A stretch of DNA of 64,000 nucleotides from positions 1,116,001 to 1,180,000 of the forward strand of contig CAWFWZ010000001.1 in assembly GCA_963819645.1 (NCBI GenBank). Reading direction: 5' to 3'. This DNA is from CAVVDY01 sp963819645. Lineage in GTDB: Bacteria; Acidobacteriota; Terriglobia; Terriglobales; Acidobacteriaceae. The stretch's first letter is position 1; each line of letters opens with the position of its first letter. Shown piece after piece: positions 9,279 to 17,513 of this stretch. Both the position numbers and the translations under genes were made by a program. The notes under the pieces are model-generated. The model saw only the letters and a list, made by a program, of their open reading frames with translations, searched no databases and was not told the origin of the DNA.

Positions 9279-10646
9279 GAAGAAAAATTAGCCCTGTTCC
9301 CGAGCGAAAAATCGGCCTGTCGGGCCGCAAGGACAGCCGTCCCGCAGAGCGGCGGCGGGGGCCAGAACCCCAACACCTACCTGCTGTAGGTTATATAGAT
9401 ACGACTCTCCCGTACCCTTTCACTTTCCTTCTGACAGCCAAAGCGGCCCCACTCCCAACCTGACATCTATTAGCTACAGCAACAAGCTGCTCCCCCAGAT
9501 AAGAATTCATCCATACACCTGGCTCCTCACCAAGCAGTACCTTCTTCAGCAGCTACTCTCCACTAAACCGAATAACCCCAGGAACAAGCTCGGCTGCCGG
9601 ACACCCAAGGCTTCCACGCACAACCCAATCCGTTGGAACGCCCGGCAGCCAGACTGCGGTTCTGCCACCGTGAAGCACAAGCCAGATGTCAGGGGAGCAT
9701 GGCAGCTCGGCAGCGCCTCGGCCGCTGACAGCGTTTTTGCTTCACCGCGGCGAAGCACACCAGGCAGCCATTGCCAAAGGGTTGGGCGCGGGGCCACAGC
9801 AACACCTACTCGGGACAGGGTTCCAACCCCTTATCTACACCTTCTTCTGCACGGCTGAGAAAACAGGAGTGAAGAGCCCACCGACAGGCGGCGATCCGTA
9901 GCAAGCGCAACCCTCATCTTGGGCGACTGAGCCAGCCAGTTTTGGGTGCGGGAAGAGCGAAGGTGAACCTGTCGTTTGGGTCGTTTTGCGGCTATTACTT
10001 ATACTATTAGATCGCCCCTGTCTCTTTAACGGCTGGGTACTGGATAACTCACCATGATTTGGTCGAAAACACCCGTTTTTCGCTGTCTCGGGGGTAAAAT
10101 GGGCGACCCCACTTGTGGACCAAAACCGGGTCGCGGATCAAAAAAATGCAGCCCGGTTCCGGGAGTGGAAAATAGGCCTGTTGTAAGGCCACAACTCAGC
10201 CGGCCCACAGGGCGGCGGGCCAGAACCCCAACCCTACCTGCTAATCATTACTTATATAGACAAGAACTCACTTAGCTTCTTCACCTTCCCCTTAATAACA
10301 GCCAAAGCCATCCATCCACTCCTACCCTGACATCTACGAGCTATAAGCAACAGAAACTGAACTCCCCACAGGGACAACCTGGGCGGTAACCAACCACCTT
10401 CTCAGCAGCTACTCCAAGCTCGCTATCCGAATACACACGCCGAAGATCGGCTGCCGGACCAAGGCTTCCACACACACCCGCTACGTTGGAACGCCCGGCA
10501 GCCTTGCCGCGGTTATGACACCGTGAAGCACACGCCAGATGTCAGTGGGGCATGGCAGCTCGGCAGCGCCTCGGCCCTTGCCCGCGCGAGCAGATTTTTT
10601 GGTTCCCGCCGCGAAGCACCTGGTCTAAAACCACAACCAACATCTT

Positions 10647-11091
10647 TCATTGATCACTTATCCAGGGCTCGACGTAGCGGGCGACGAAGGTCGCCTGCAT
10701 CTCGGTGACCGCGTCGTCGATGGAGACGCCCGAACCTTCGTTCAGGATCTCGACGCCGAAGATCTTCATGCAGGTGGCTGCACCGTTTTCGTTGGTGCCG
10801 GCCAGGGTGATGTCGAAGGGCAGTACCTGGTCGGAGTACCAGGGCTTGGCCTCGGTCTTGAAGCCCGAGACGGCGTCGAGACGCTGGCCGCTGAGCTGGT
10901 CGATGGTGGCACCGGCGTCGAGCCCGTTGGTGCGGACCAGGGTGGAGTTGAAGATCGCGTTCTGCGAGAGGAAGACGTTCTCGTCGGTCATGGAACTGGG
11001 GACGGACGTCGTCGACGTTGGCGATGAAGGTGCCGCCCAGCTTCTGAACCAGGGCGAGCAGGGCATGACGGTCGAAGTTGACCCAGATCAG
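10647..11091 (-). pseudogene. Phage virion structural protein fragment (copy A)
   Basis: The translated core VLPFDITLAGTNENGAATCM, followed by KIFGVEILNEGSGVSIDD and MQATFVARYVEPW, resembles the carboxy part of a phage virion structural protein. The family assignment is from memory. The N-terminal part (LIWVNFDRHALLALVQKLGG) is in another frame after a shift near 10995. No other phage structural genes are nearby, so it is a stray fragment carried by the repeat. Confidence 0.55.
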
Positions 11092-11420
11092 AGATCCGGC
11101 GAAAGAAAATAGCGGGCTACTCTTTGGTGCACGTAGGGGTGTGATCTAGGCTCGGGGACAGTACATTACTGTCCCGCAAAACTGTCGGGGCCTACCATCA
11201 GGAGGCCCTAATGAAACACTCATCCGCCGCCGCCGCACCCTGCGTCCTCGTCCGACCCGTTCACAGATCCGCCACGCCATCGGCAGCTTCGGAGCACGCT
11301 GAACTTAGTACGCGTAGAGGCTGCGCTGGAGTTGAACCGCCCCGCTCCTGCGCCTCACACATGCGTTGGCTGGAGCTCGCGCTCTCGAAGACAGGCGTGA
11401 TCGCCGCTTGGAGGCTACTG

Positions 11421-12012
11421 ATGAAGCGGGCCGCGTTGTATCTCCGCGTTTCGAGCCTTCGACCAGAATCCGCAAACGCAGGTCCATGACCTGCGTTCCA
11501 TGGCCGCGCAGCGCAACCTGGAGATCGTCAAGGAGTATGTCGATCACGGCATCAGCGGCACCCGCGCCCGCCGCCCCGGTCTTGATGAACTGATGCACGA
11601 TGCCCGTCAAGGCCGCTTCGACGTCGTGCTGGTCTGGGCCTCCGATCGCCTGGCTCGGAGTGTTCGCCACTTCCTGGAAGTGCTCGATGAGCTTAACCAT
11701 CTCGACATCGAGTTCATCAGCTTCCGCGAACAGATCGACACCGGCGGCCCGCTGGGCCGCGCCGTCGTCATCATCGTCGGCGCGATCGCCGAACTCGAAC
11801 GCAACCTGATCGTCGAGCGTGTTCGAGCTGGTATGCGCCGCGCCAAGCTGGAAGGACGCCACATCGGCCGTCGTCCTCTGGAGATCGACCTCGCTGCCCT
11901 GCTGCGTGATCGCGAGAAGGGTCTCTCACTGCGCCAGTTGGCCGAGGCTCATCGCATCTCGCGTGCTACCGCGTCGCGCGTTCTACGCCAGCAGGCCGAA
12001 ATGGTGAACTGA
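11421..12012 (+). pseudogene. Serine recombinase (resolvase/invertase), copy A, frameshifted
   Basis: The start MKRAALYLRVSS holds the catalytic-serine motif (Y-x-R-V-S). One extra C near 11457 shifts the frame, after which it continues with QTQVHDLRSMAAQRNLEIV, YVDHGISGTRARRPGLDEL, FDVVLVWASDRLARS and ELERNLIVERVRAGMRRA. It ends in a helix-turn-helix (LRQLAEAHRISRATASRVL). Restored length is about 196 aa, normal for a small serine recombinase. Apart from the one shift the sequence is complete. The ATG of the next small ORF overlaps its stop codon. Confidence 0.85.
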
Positions 12013-12247
12013 TGGATGGGAAGAACTGCGGCGCCGTGCCTGCACAGGGAAAATACCATACGCATCGAAAGCCGATGCCGAGGCTGCGGTTGAACGCTGG
12101 CCCCCTCGTAGACAGGGTCGTGTCAGCACCTACAAGTGCCAGTTCTGTTCCTTCTGGCACTGGGGACACCGCGACGGAAGCGACGGAAAAAGCCCCTTAG
12201 TTCCCTGTTACAAAAGGGGTGCCTCGGCACCCCTTCCAACCCGTTGA
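12012..12247 (+). pseudogene. Small Cys-rich ORF (copy A), frameshifted
   Basis: The ATG overlaps the recombinase stop. A one-base deletion near 12035 relative to copy B shifts the frame. The restored sequence reads CTGKIPYASKADAEAAVERW and then TYKCQFCSFWHWGHR, a CxxC...H...H-like pattern that could bind zinc. Copy B at 13556-13744 keeps the frame intact. The restored frame runs through the hairpin at 12214-12235, so the true end is uncertain. Confidence 0.55.
12214..12235 (+). terminator. Hairpin, likely terminator (copy A)
   Basis: Perfect 10-bp stem AAGGGGTGCC / GGCACCCCTT with a 2-nt gap, directly after the recombinase and Cys-rich ORF pair. The upstream A-run would serve a transcript on the minus strand, so it may act bidirectionally. 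Confidence 0.55.
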
Positions 12248-12308
12248 ATCCACGACACCGAGTACGGCCGTTTTCGCTGTATCAAATGGTGTGCCTTGTG
12301 CAACAGTG

Positions 12309-12713
12309 CTAATTCCCCCGATCGCTGTCAGCCGGTAGAGTGTAGCGAGAAATGACGATGTGTTGCTTGGAGTCAACAGATACCTCGATGACTTCGTTCA
12401 AACAATCGCGTTCGCCGATCTCGTCAAGAGCAGCAGACAGAAGTTGCCTTTGTTGCTCGGGTGGGACATTGGGCACGACTATCACCAAGCCAGCATGAAC
12501 CGATTCCTTCGTATACAGCTTCCTGAAGTCGATCGCATTATTCGTCACAAAGGTAAGGCCGTGCTCACGAATGTGCTTGACTACATCGTGGTCCTTCCAA
12601 GTCCTCATTCCTTTGTGAGCGATGTGCTCGGCAGCATACCCGCGTTTATGTACCACATCGACTAGGGAGGTATGGAGGCACTCGTCGATGAGGAAATGAA
12701 GCTCAGGCCGCAC
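12309..12713 (-). CDS. DUF5615 PIN-like toxin
   Basis: The 134-aa protein opens with LHFLIDECLHTSLVDVVHKR and continues with WKDHDVVKHIREHGLTFVTN and NAIDFRKLY. The early acidic pair (D and E in LIDEC) and the later Asp residues (DHDVV, NAIDF) fit DUF5615 proteins, PIN-fold ribonucleases that form type II toxin-antitoxin pairs with DUF433 proteins. Its start overlaps the end of the DUF433 gene by 11 bp, indicating translational coupling with the antitoxin first. The gene is intact and sits exactly between the two inverted arms, so it may stabilise the element. Confidence 0.85.
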   Translation of the reverse strand: MRPELHFLIDECLHTSLVDVVHKRGYAAEHIAHKGMRTWKDHDVVKHIREHGLTFVTNNAIDFRKLYTKESVHAGLVIVVPNVPPEQQRQLLSAALDEIGERDCLNEVIEVSVDSKQHIVISRYTLPADSDRGN

Positions 12714-13305
12714 TGAGCCTCCCTCGCTTGCGTCTTATCGGAGTAGATGAGTGCCAAGGCTGTGTTAGCGGCCGTCCGCGACGAGGAAAACTGCATTCAT
12801 AGACTCGCGACAAACGAACCATCTCGGCGGTCAAGCCGGGATATCCGCCGAGAAGCTCCGACTCCTGTGCCCCTTGCTCCAGCATGTCCGCAATCGCGTA
12901 CACGGGAATCCGTGTCCCACGGAACACCGGGGTTCCACCCATCACCTCTTCGTCTTCAGTAATCAAGTGCTTCAACCTCCGAAGCTCAGAGAGCCGACTC
13001 TCGACGCGTGCACGCGCCCCTTTGAGATCAACGATAATCGCGTCGTTGTAGCGGATCGTCGGCTGCCTCGGACTTTTGGCAATCAGTTTGAAAACGTCCT
13101 TGCGGACATTAAGCGGCAGCTTGTGCAGGCCACGGGCGTGGAGTTCGAGGCAAACGAGCGCAGAATAAGGAACATACCGCCGAGTTACGCGTCCTTCTTT
13201 CCTGACGGTCGCAGAGATCTCCCGGTTTTCGATTGCTTTGTTGACAGCCTTGACCGCCACTCCGGCGACATAAGATGCCTGCGCTGGTGTGAATTCTTTT
13301 CCCAT
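12703..13305 (-). CDS. DUF433 antitoxin
   Basis: The 200-aa protein begins MGKEFTPAQASYVAGVAVKA with a helix-turn-helix-like segment that could bind its own promoter. The DUF433 domain is at about residues 115-175 (EEVMGGTPVFRGTRIPVYAI, then DMLEQGAQESELLGGYPGL). This matches antitoxins paired with DUF5615 toxins. The C-terminus is basic (RPLTQPW, RRKRGRL). A TATAAT box lies 6 nt upstream of the ATG, which would give a nearly leaderless transcript. The pair is the only intact coding unit within the 7.2-kb palindromic structure. Confidence 0.85.
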   Translation of the reverse strand: MGKEFTPAQASYVAGVAVKAVNKAIENREISATVRKEGRVTRRYVPYSALVCLELHARGLHKLPLNVRKDVFKLIAKSPRQPTIRYNDAIIVDLKGARARVESRLSELRRLKHLITEDEEVMGGTPVFRGTRIPVYAIADMLEQGAQESELLGGYPGLTAEMVRLSRVYECSFPRRGRPLTQPWHSSTPIRRKRGRLSAA

Positions 13306-13311
13306 GCCGTA

Positions 13312-13317
13312 ATTATA
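13312..13317 (-). promoter_or_regulatory. TATAAT -10 box, near-leaderless promoter
   Basis: On the minus strand a perfect TATAAT ends 6 nt before the DUF433 start codon. A transcript would begin at or within a few nt of the ATG. No good -35 hexamer is visible 17 bp upstream. Autoregulation by the antitoxin's own HTH is plausible. Confidence 0.5.
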
Positions 13318-13519
13318 CCCTGGCTAGGGACGTTTTTATTGCCTCCAGTAGTGGGAGCTCCGCCCCTCATAACTGGGTCGCTAATGCCGTTTCCTTAAAC
13401 GTCCGACTTCTTGCGCTCCGTCACTTTCGCGCAACGTTCTACGTAGCACTGTTTCGTAAGGCACACCATTTGATACAGCGAAAACGGCCGTACTCGGTGT
13501 CGTGGATTCAACAGGTTGG

Positions 13520-13541
13520 AAGGGGTGCCGAAGCACCCCTT
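13520..13541 (-). terminator. Hairpin, likely terminator (copy B)
   Basis: Stem AAGGGGTGC / GCACCCCTT with a CGAA loop, the counterpart of 12214-12235, just after the small Cys-rich ORF on the minus strand. A TTTTG run on the plus strand could also serve plus-strand transcripts. Confidence 0.55.
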
Positions 13542-13555
13542 TTGTAACACCTGGG

Positions 13556-13744
13556 CTAACGGCGCTTTTTCCGCTGCCTCCCTCCGCGGTGTCCCAGGTG
13601 CCAGTACGGACAGAACCGACATTTGTAGCCTCTGAGCCCGGCGTCTTCAGGAGCTATCCGTTGGACGGCGGCATTAGCAGAAGCCTTCGACCCGAAGCGT
13701 TTTTTACCTGTGCAGCAACGCCGTCGCCGCTCTTCCGCATCCAT
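13556..13744 (-). CDS. Small Cys-rich ORF (copy B), intact
   Basis: A 62-aa basic protein reads CCTGKKRFGSKASANAAVQR followed by GYKCRFCPYWHLGHR. The CxxC with downstream His residues suggests a small zinc ribbon. The start ATG overlaps the TGA of the recombinase gene, as in copy A, so the two were a coupled pair in the ancestral element. Its role is unknown. Conservation of the motif in both arms despite drift supports it as a real gene. Confidence 0.6.
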   Translation of the reverse strand: MDAEERRRRCCTGKKRFGSKASANAAVQRIAPEDAGLRGYKCRFCPYWHLGHRGGRQRKKRR

Positions 13745-14336
13745 CAGGCGTTCACCGCTTCAGCACACTGGCGCAGAACGCGCGACGCAGTAGCCCGCGA
13801 GATGCGGTGAGCGTCGGCCAACTGGGTCAGCGACAGCCCTCTCTCGCGATCGCGAAGCAGGGCAGCGCGGTCGATCTCCAGTGGCCGTCGCCCGATGTGG
13901 CGTCCTTCGAGCTTGGCGCGGCGCATACCAGCTCGAACCCTTTCGATGATCAAAGAGCGTTCGAGCTCTGCGATCGCGCCGACGATGATGACGATAGCGC
14001 GCCCAGCGCACCGCCGGTGTCGATCTGTTCGCGAAAACTCAGGAACTCAATGTTGAGATGGTTAAGCTCATCCAGCACATCGAGGAAGTGCTTCACCGAG
14101 CGAGCGAGGCGATCGCAGGCCCAGACCAGCACGATGTCGAAGCGGCCTTGACGGGCATCCTGCATCAGTTCATCCAGACCGGGACGGCGGGCGCGGGTGC
14201 CGCTGATGCCGTGATCGACATACTCCTTGACGATCTCCAGGTTGCGCTGCGCGGCCAGGAAACGCAGGTCATGGACCTGCGTTTGCGGATTTTGATCGAA
14301 GCTCGAAACGCGAAGATACAACGCGGCCCTCTTCAT
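13744..14336 (-). pseudogene. Serine recombinase, copy B, frameshifted
   Basis: The start MKRAALYLRVSSFDQNPQTQ is intact here, and the frame continues through FDIVLVWACDRLARSVKHFL to FREQIDTGGALG. One missing base near 14010 shifts the frame. The remainder (LIIERVRAGMRRAKLEGRHI and the HTH LTQLADAHRISRATASRVL) is in the next frame. The lesion is at the opposite end from that of copy A, so neither is intact as written, although a recombinant of the two arms would be. Confidence 0.85.
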
Positions 14337-14667
14337 CAGTAGCTCTCCACAGCGGCGATGGCGTCCTGGCATTCGAGAGCGCGACGCTCCAGCCAACGCA
14401 TGTGTGAGGCGCACGGAGCGGGGCGGTTCAACTCAAGCGCAGCCTCTACGCGTACTAAGTTCAGCGTGCTCCGAAGCTGACCGATGGTGTGGCGGATCTG
14501 TGAACGGGTCGGACAAGGACGAAGATGACGGCGGCGGCGGAAGTATTTCATTGGCCCTCCTAAGGTAGGCCCCGCAGTTTCGCGGGTCAGTAATGTACTG
14601 TCCCCGAGCCTAGATCCCACCCCTACGTGCACCAAAGAGTAGGACGCTATTTTCTTTCGCCGGATCT

Positions 14668-15099
14668 CTGATCTGGGTCAACTTCGACCGTCATGCCCTG
14701 CTCGCCCTGGTGCAGAAGCTCGGCGGCACCTTCATCGCCAACGTGGACGACGTCCACGCCCAGTTCCAGACTGACCAGAACGTCTTCCTGTCGCAGAACG
14801 CGATCTTCAACTCCACGCTGGTCCGCCCAACGGCCTGGCAGCCGATGCCACCATCGACCAGCTCAGCGGCCAGCGCCTCGACACCGTCTCGGGCTTCAAG
14901 ACCGAGGCCCAGCCCTGGTACTCGGATCAGGTACTGCCCTTCGACATCACGCTGGCCGGCACCAACGAAAACGGCGCCGCCACCTGCATGAAGATCTTCG
15001 GGGTCGAGATCCTGAACGAAGGCTCGGGCATCTCCATCGACGACGCGGTCACCGAGATGCAGGCGACCTTCGTCGCCAGCTACGTCGAGCCCATGGACA
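14668..15099 (+). pseudogene. Phage virion structural protein fragment (copy B)
   Basis: Same fragment as at 10647-11091, opposite orientation. The N-terminal part reads IWVNFDRHALLALVQKLGG and FQTDQNVFLSQNAIFNSTLV. A shift near 14828 precedes WYSDQVLPFDITLAGTNENG and the conserved end through SYVEP. The frame then passes into repeat DNA. No neighbouring virion genes are present. Confidence 0.55.
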
Positions 15100-16698
15100 A
15101 GTCATCAAGAAAGCATGCTGCTTGTGGCTTTAAACCGGGTACTTCGTGGCGGGAACCAAAAAATCTGCTCGCGCGTGCAAGGGCCGAGGCGCTGCCGAGC
15201 TGCCATGCCCCACTGACATCTGGCGTGTGCTTCACGGTGTCATAACCGCGGCAAGGCTGCCGGGCGTTCCAACGTAGCGGGTGTGTGTGGAAGCCTTGGT
15301 CCGGCAGCCGATCTTCGGCGTGTGTATTCGGATAGCGAGCTTGGAGTAGCTGCTGAGAAGGTGGTTGGTTACCGCCCAGGTTGTCCCTGTGGGGAGTTCA
15401 GTTTCTGTTGCTTATAGCTCGTAGATGTCAGGGTAGGAGTGGATGGATGGCTTTGGCTGTTATTAAGGGGAAGGTGAAGAAGCTAAGTGAGTTCTTGTCT
15501 ATATAAGTAATGATTAGCAGGTAGGGTTGGGGTTCTGGCCCGCCGCCCTGTGGGCCGGCTGAGTTGTGGCCTTACAACAGGCCTATTTTCCACTCCCGGA
15601 ACCGGGCTGCATTTTTTTGATCCGCGACCCGGTTTTGGTCCACAAGTGGGGTCGCCCATTTTACCCCCGAGACAGCGAAAAACGGGTGTTTTCGACCAAA
15701 TCATGGTGAGTTATCCAGTACCCAGCCGTTAAAGAGACAGGGGCGATCTAATAGTATAAGTAATAGCCGCAAAACGACCCAAACGACAGGTTCACCTTCG
15801 CTCTTCCCGCACCCAAAACTGGCTGGCTCAGTCGCCCAAGATGAGGGTTGCGCTTGCTACGGATCGCCGCCTGTCGGTGGGCTCTTCACTCCTGTTTTCT
15901 CAGCCGTGCAGAAGAAGGTGTAGATAAGGGGTTGGAACCCTGTCCCGAGTAGGTGTTGCTGTGGCCCCGCGCCCAACCCTTTGGCAATGGCTGCCTGGTG
16001 TGCTTCGCCGCGGTGAAGCAAAAACGCTGTCAGCGGCCGAGGCGCTGCCGAGCTGCCATGCTCCCCTGACATCTGGCTTGTGCTTCACGGTGGCAGAACC
16101 GCAGTCTGGCTGCCGGGCGTTCCAACGGATTGGGTTGTGCGTGGAAGCCTTGGGTGTCCGGCAGCCGAGCTTGTTCCTGGGGTTATTCGGTTTAGTGGAG
16201 AGTAGCTGCTGAAGAAGGTACTGCTTGGTGAGGAGCCAGGTGTATGGATGAATTCTTATCTGGGGGAGCAGCTTGTTGCTGTAGCTAATAGATGTCAGGT
16301 TGGGAGTGGGGCCGCTTTGGCTGTCAGAAGGAAAGTGAAAGGGTACGGGAGAGTCGTATCTATATAACCTACAGCAGGTAGGTGTTGGGGTTCTGGCCCC
16401 CGCCGCCGCTCTGCGGGACGGCTGTCCTTGCGGCCCGACAGGCCGATTTTTCACCCGGAAACAGGCCTGAATTTCTTCCTAAGGGCTGGCCGCCAGATCG
16501 AAAACCTCACGCTCGATTAGGCGCAGGTGGTTGAACAGATGGGCCTTCGGAAGGACGGCGCCGACCCGGTTCTGTCTGGCGTTCTTCGGCATCCATGCCG
16601 CGACTATTCAGCGGCGAACTCGTCAAAAGGGAAGTACGGGCCTGAGCCGTTTCTCGGTTTATTGCGATCGCTTTCATTGTTCGAACAGTAGAGTTATC

Positions 16699-17454
16699 AT
16701 GCCGTATTCTGTTTTCGATCGGCAATGGCGGACGCGAATGCAATTCAAGTTTCTGGGTAGAATACCCGCAGACGACAAACTTCATCAGGTATTTCAGATT
16801 CATACCGAAGAGCGTGGCCGCCCTCCCCGGTGTGTGAATATCCCATGCGTCGGATGCGTGCCTCAATATGCCCCAACCATATACGGAGGCCAATCCGGCT
16901 TCGATCCGGCAGGTGATTGCCGAGGATACTTCACCTTACGTAAGTTTCAAATGCACAATAACTGCTATAACTACGCTCTCGATATCGCCAGCAACAGTAT
17001 GGCTCAACCAGGCAGAATACACGGCATACAGAGGTGCGGCGACTTCAAGACAAAACTAATCATCGAAGGGGCGATATTAGACGGCTTGCAATTCCTTGGC
17101 GACAAAAACGCACGTTTACGAGATGTCTTGCGGAAAGCGGCAAAGTGGAGAGGCACCTTGATTGCCTTGCTTATGGCGCCCCCAGAGGACGTGGACACCG
17201 CTCGATTTCCTGGTGACTTCCACTGGGTGCGTTGTGATGACTTGGAATCTTCCAGTTGGTCACACAAACCGGGAACAGACCAAGTAAGTAGACTCGATTT
17301 CGCGGGTAAACCCGTCACCGATCCCTCCCGAGCCGCTTGGCATCTAAATGCCGGTCCATTGACATCGACCCCTCCCGGCCAGCGCGATTTCATTACTGCA
17401 TATAAATTCAAGGCATGGATGTTTGTACCCTCCAAGAGTGTCGATATCATTTGA
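16699..17454 (+). CDS. Putative Cys/His hydrolase-like protein, 251 aa
   Basis: Intact frame with a pattern I recall from hypothetical proteins of several phyla. A Cys motif (NNCYNYALDIASNSMAQPGR) is followed about 75 residues later by a His motif (DFHWVRCDD), then WSHKPGTDQVSRLDFAGKPV and TDPSRAAW. The order Cys...His...His/Asp fits a papain- or NlpC-like fold, but activity is only inferred. The N-terminal region contains a CVNIPCVGCVP cluster. There is no signal peptide. It is followed 59 bp later by the kinase-TPR gene, and the RiPP-like genes come next. The ATG at 16699 is chosen because upstream codons have no family-like sequence. Confidence 0.55.
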   Translation: MPYSVFDRQWRTRMQFKFLGRIPADDKLHQVFQIHTEERGRPPRCVNIPCVGCVPQYAPTIYGGQSGFDPAGDCRGYFTLRKFQMHNNCYNYALDIASNSMAQPGRIHGIQRCGDFKTKLIIEGAILDGLQFLGDKNARLRDVLRKAAKWRGTLIALLMAPPEDVDTARFPGDFHWVRCDDLESSSWSHKPGTDQVSRLDFAGKPVTDPSRAAWHLNAGPLTSTPPGQRDFITAYKFKAWMFVPSKSVDII

Positions 17455-17513
17455 GGAGCCGCTTACGCCTTCGTTGAGTTGCTCTGATGAGAACTTTGTT
17501 CCGAGGCAGTAAC

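Larger units (their letters stand above)
9279..12306 (+). repeat. Left arm of a 3-kb inverted repeat
   Basis: This arm is the reverse complement, with scattered differences, of 13443-16478. From outside in it holds: non-coding units with hairpin-rich text such as GGGTAAAATGGGCGACCCC and GGAACGCCCGGCAGCC (about 9420-9900 and 10250-10600 are diverged copies of each other), a phage virion-protein fragment (10647-11091), a serine recombinase (11421-12012), a small Cys-rich ORF and a hairpin. The frames inside the non-coding units repeat between copies but have no start signals and no domain, so I treat them as non-coding. Confidence 0.85.
13443..16478 (-). repeat. Right arm of a 3-kb inverted repeat
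   Basis: This is the reverse complement of 9279-12306, with matching gene order from the hairpin outward: Cys-rich ORF, serine recombinase, phage-protein fragment, two diverged non-coding units. The non-coding parts are almost identical between arms; the recombinase genes differ at many positions and carry different frameshifts. Bases 14935-16010 recur in direct orientation at 37338-38410. Confidence 0.85.

Noticed and set aside
9670..9901. Frames such as MSGEHGSSAAPRPLTAFLLH, repeated in several places
   Set aside because: They recur only because the non-coding repeat recurs; overlapping frames are open on both strands and no ribosome site or domain is present.
10647..15099. Prophage
   Set aside because: Only one fragmentary structural gene type is present, always inside the repeat; no capsid, terminase, portal or lysis genes.
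9279..16478. Classical composite transposon
   Set aside because: No DDE transposase or target-site duplication is visible; the arms carry serine recombinases instead.
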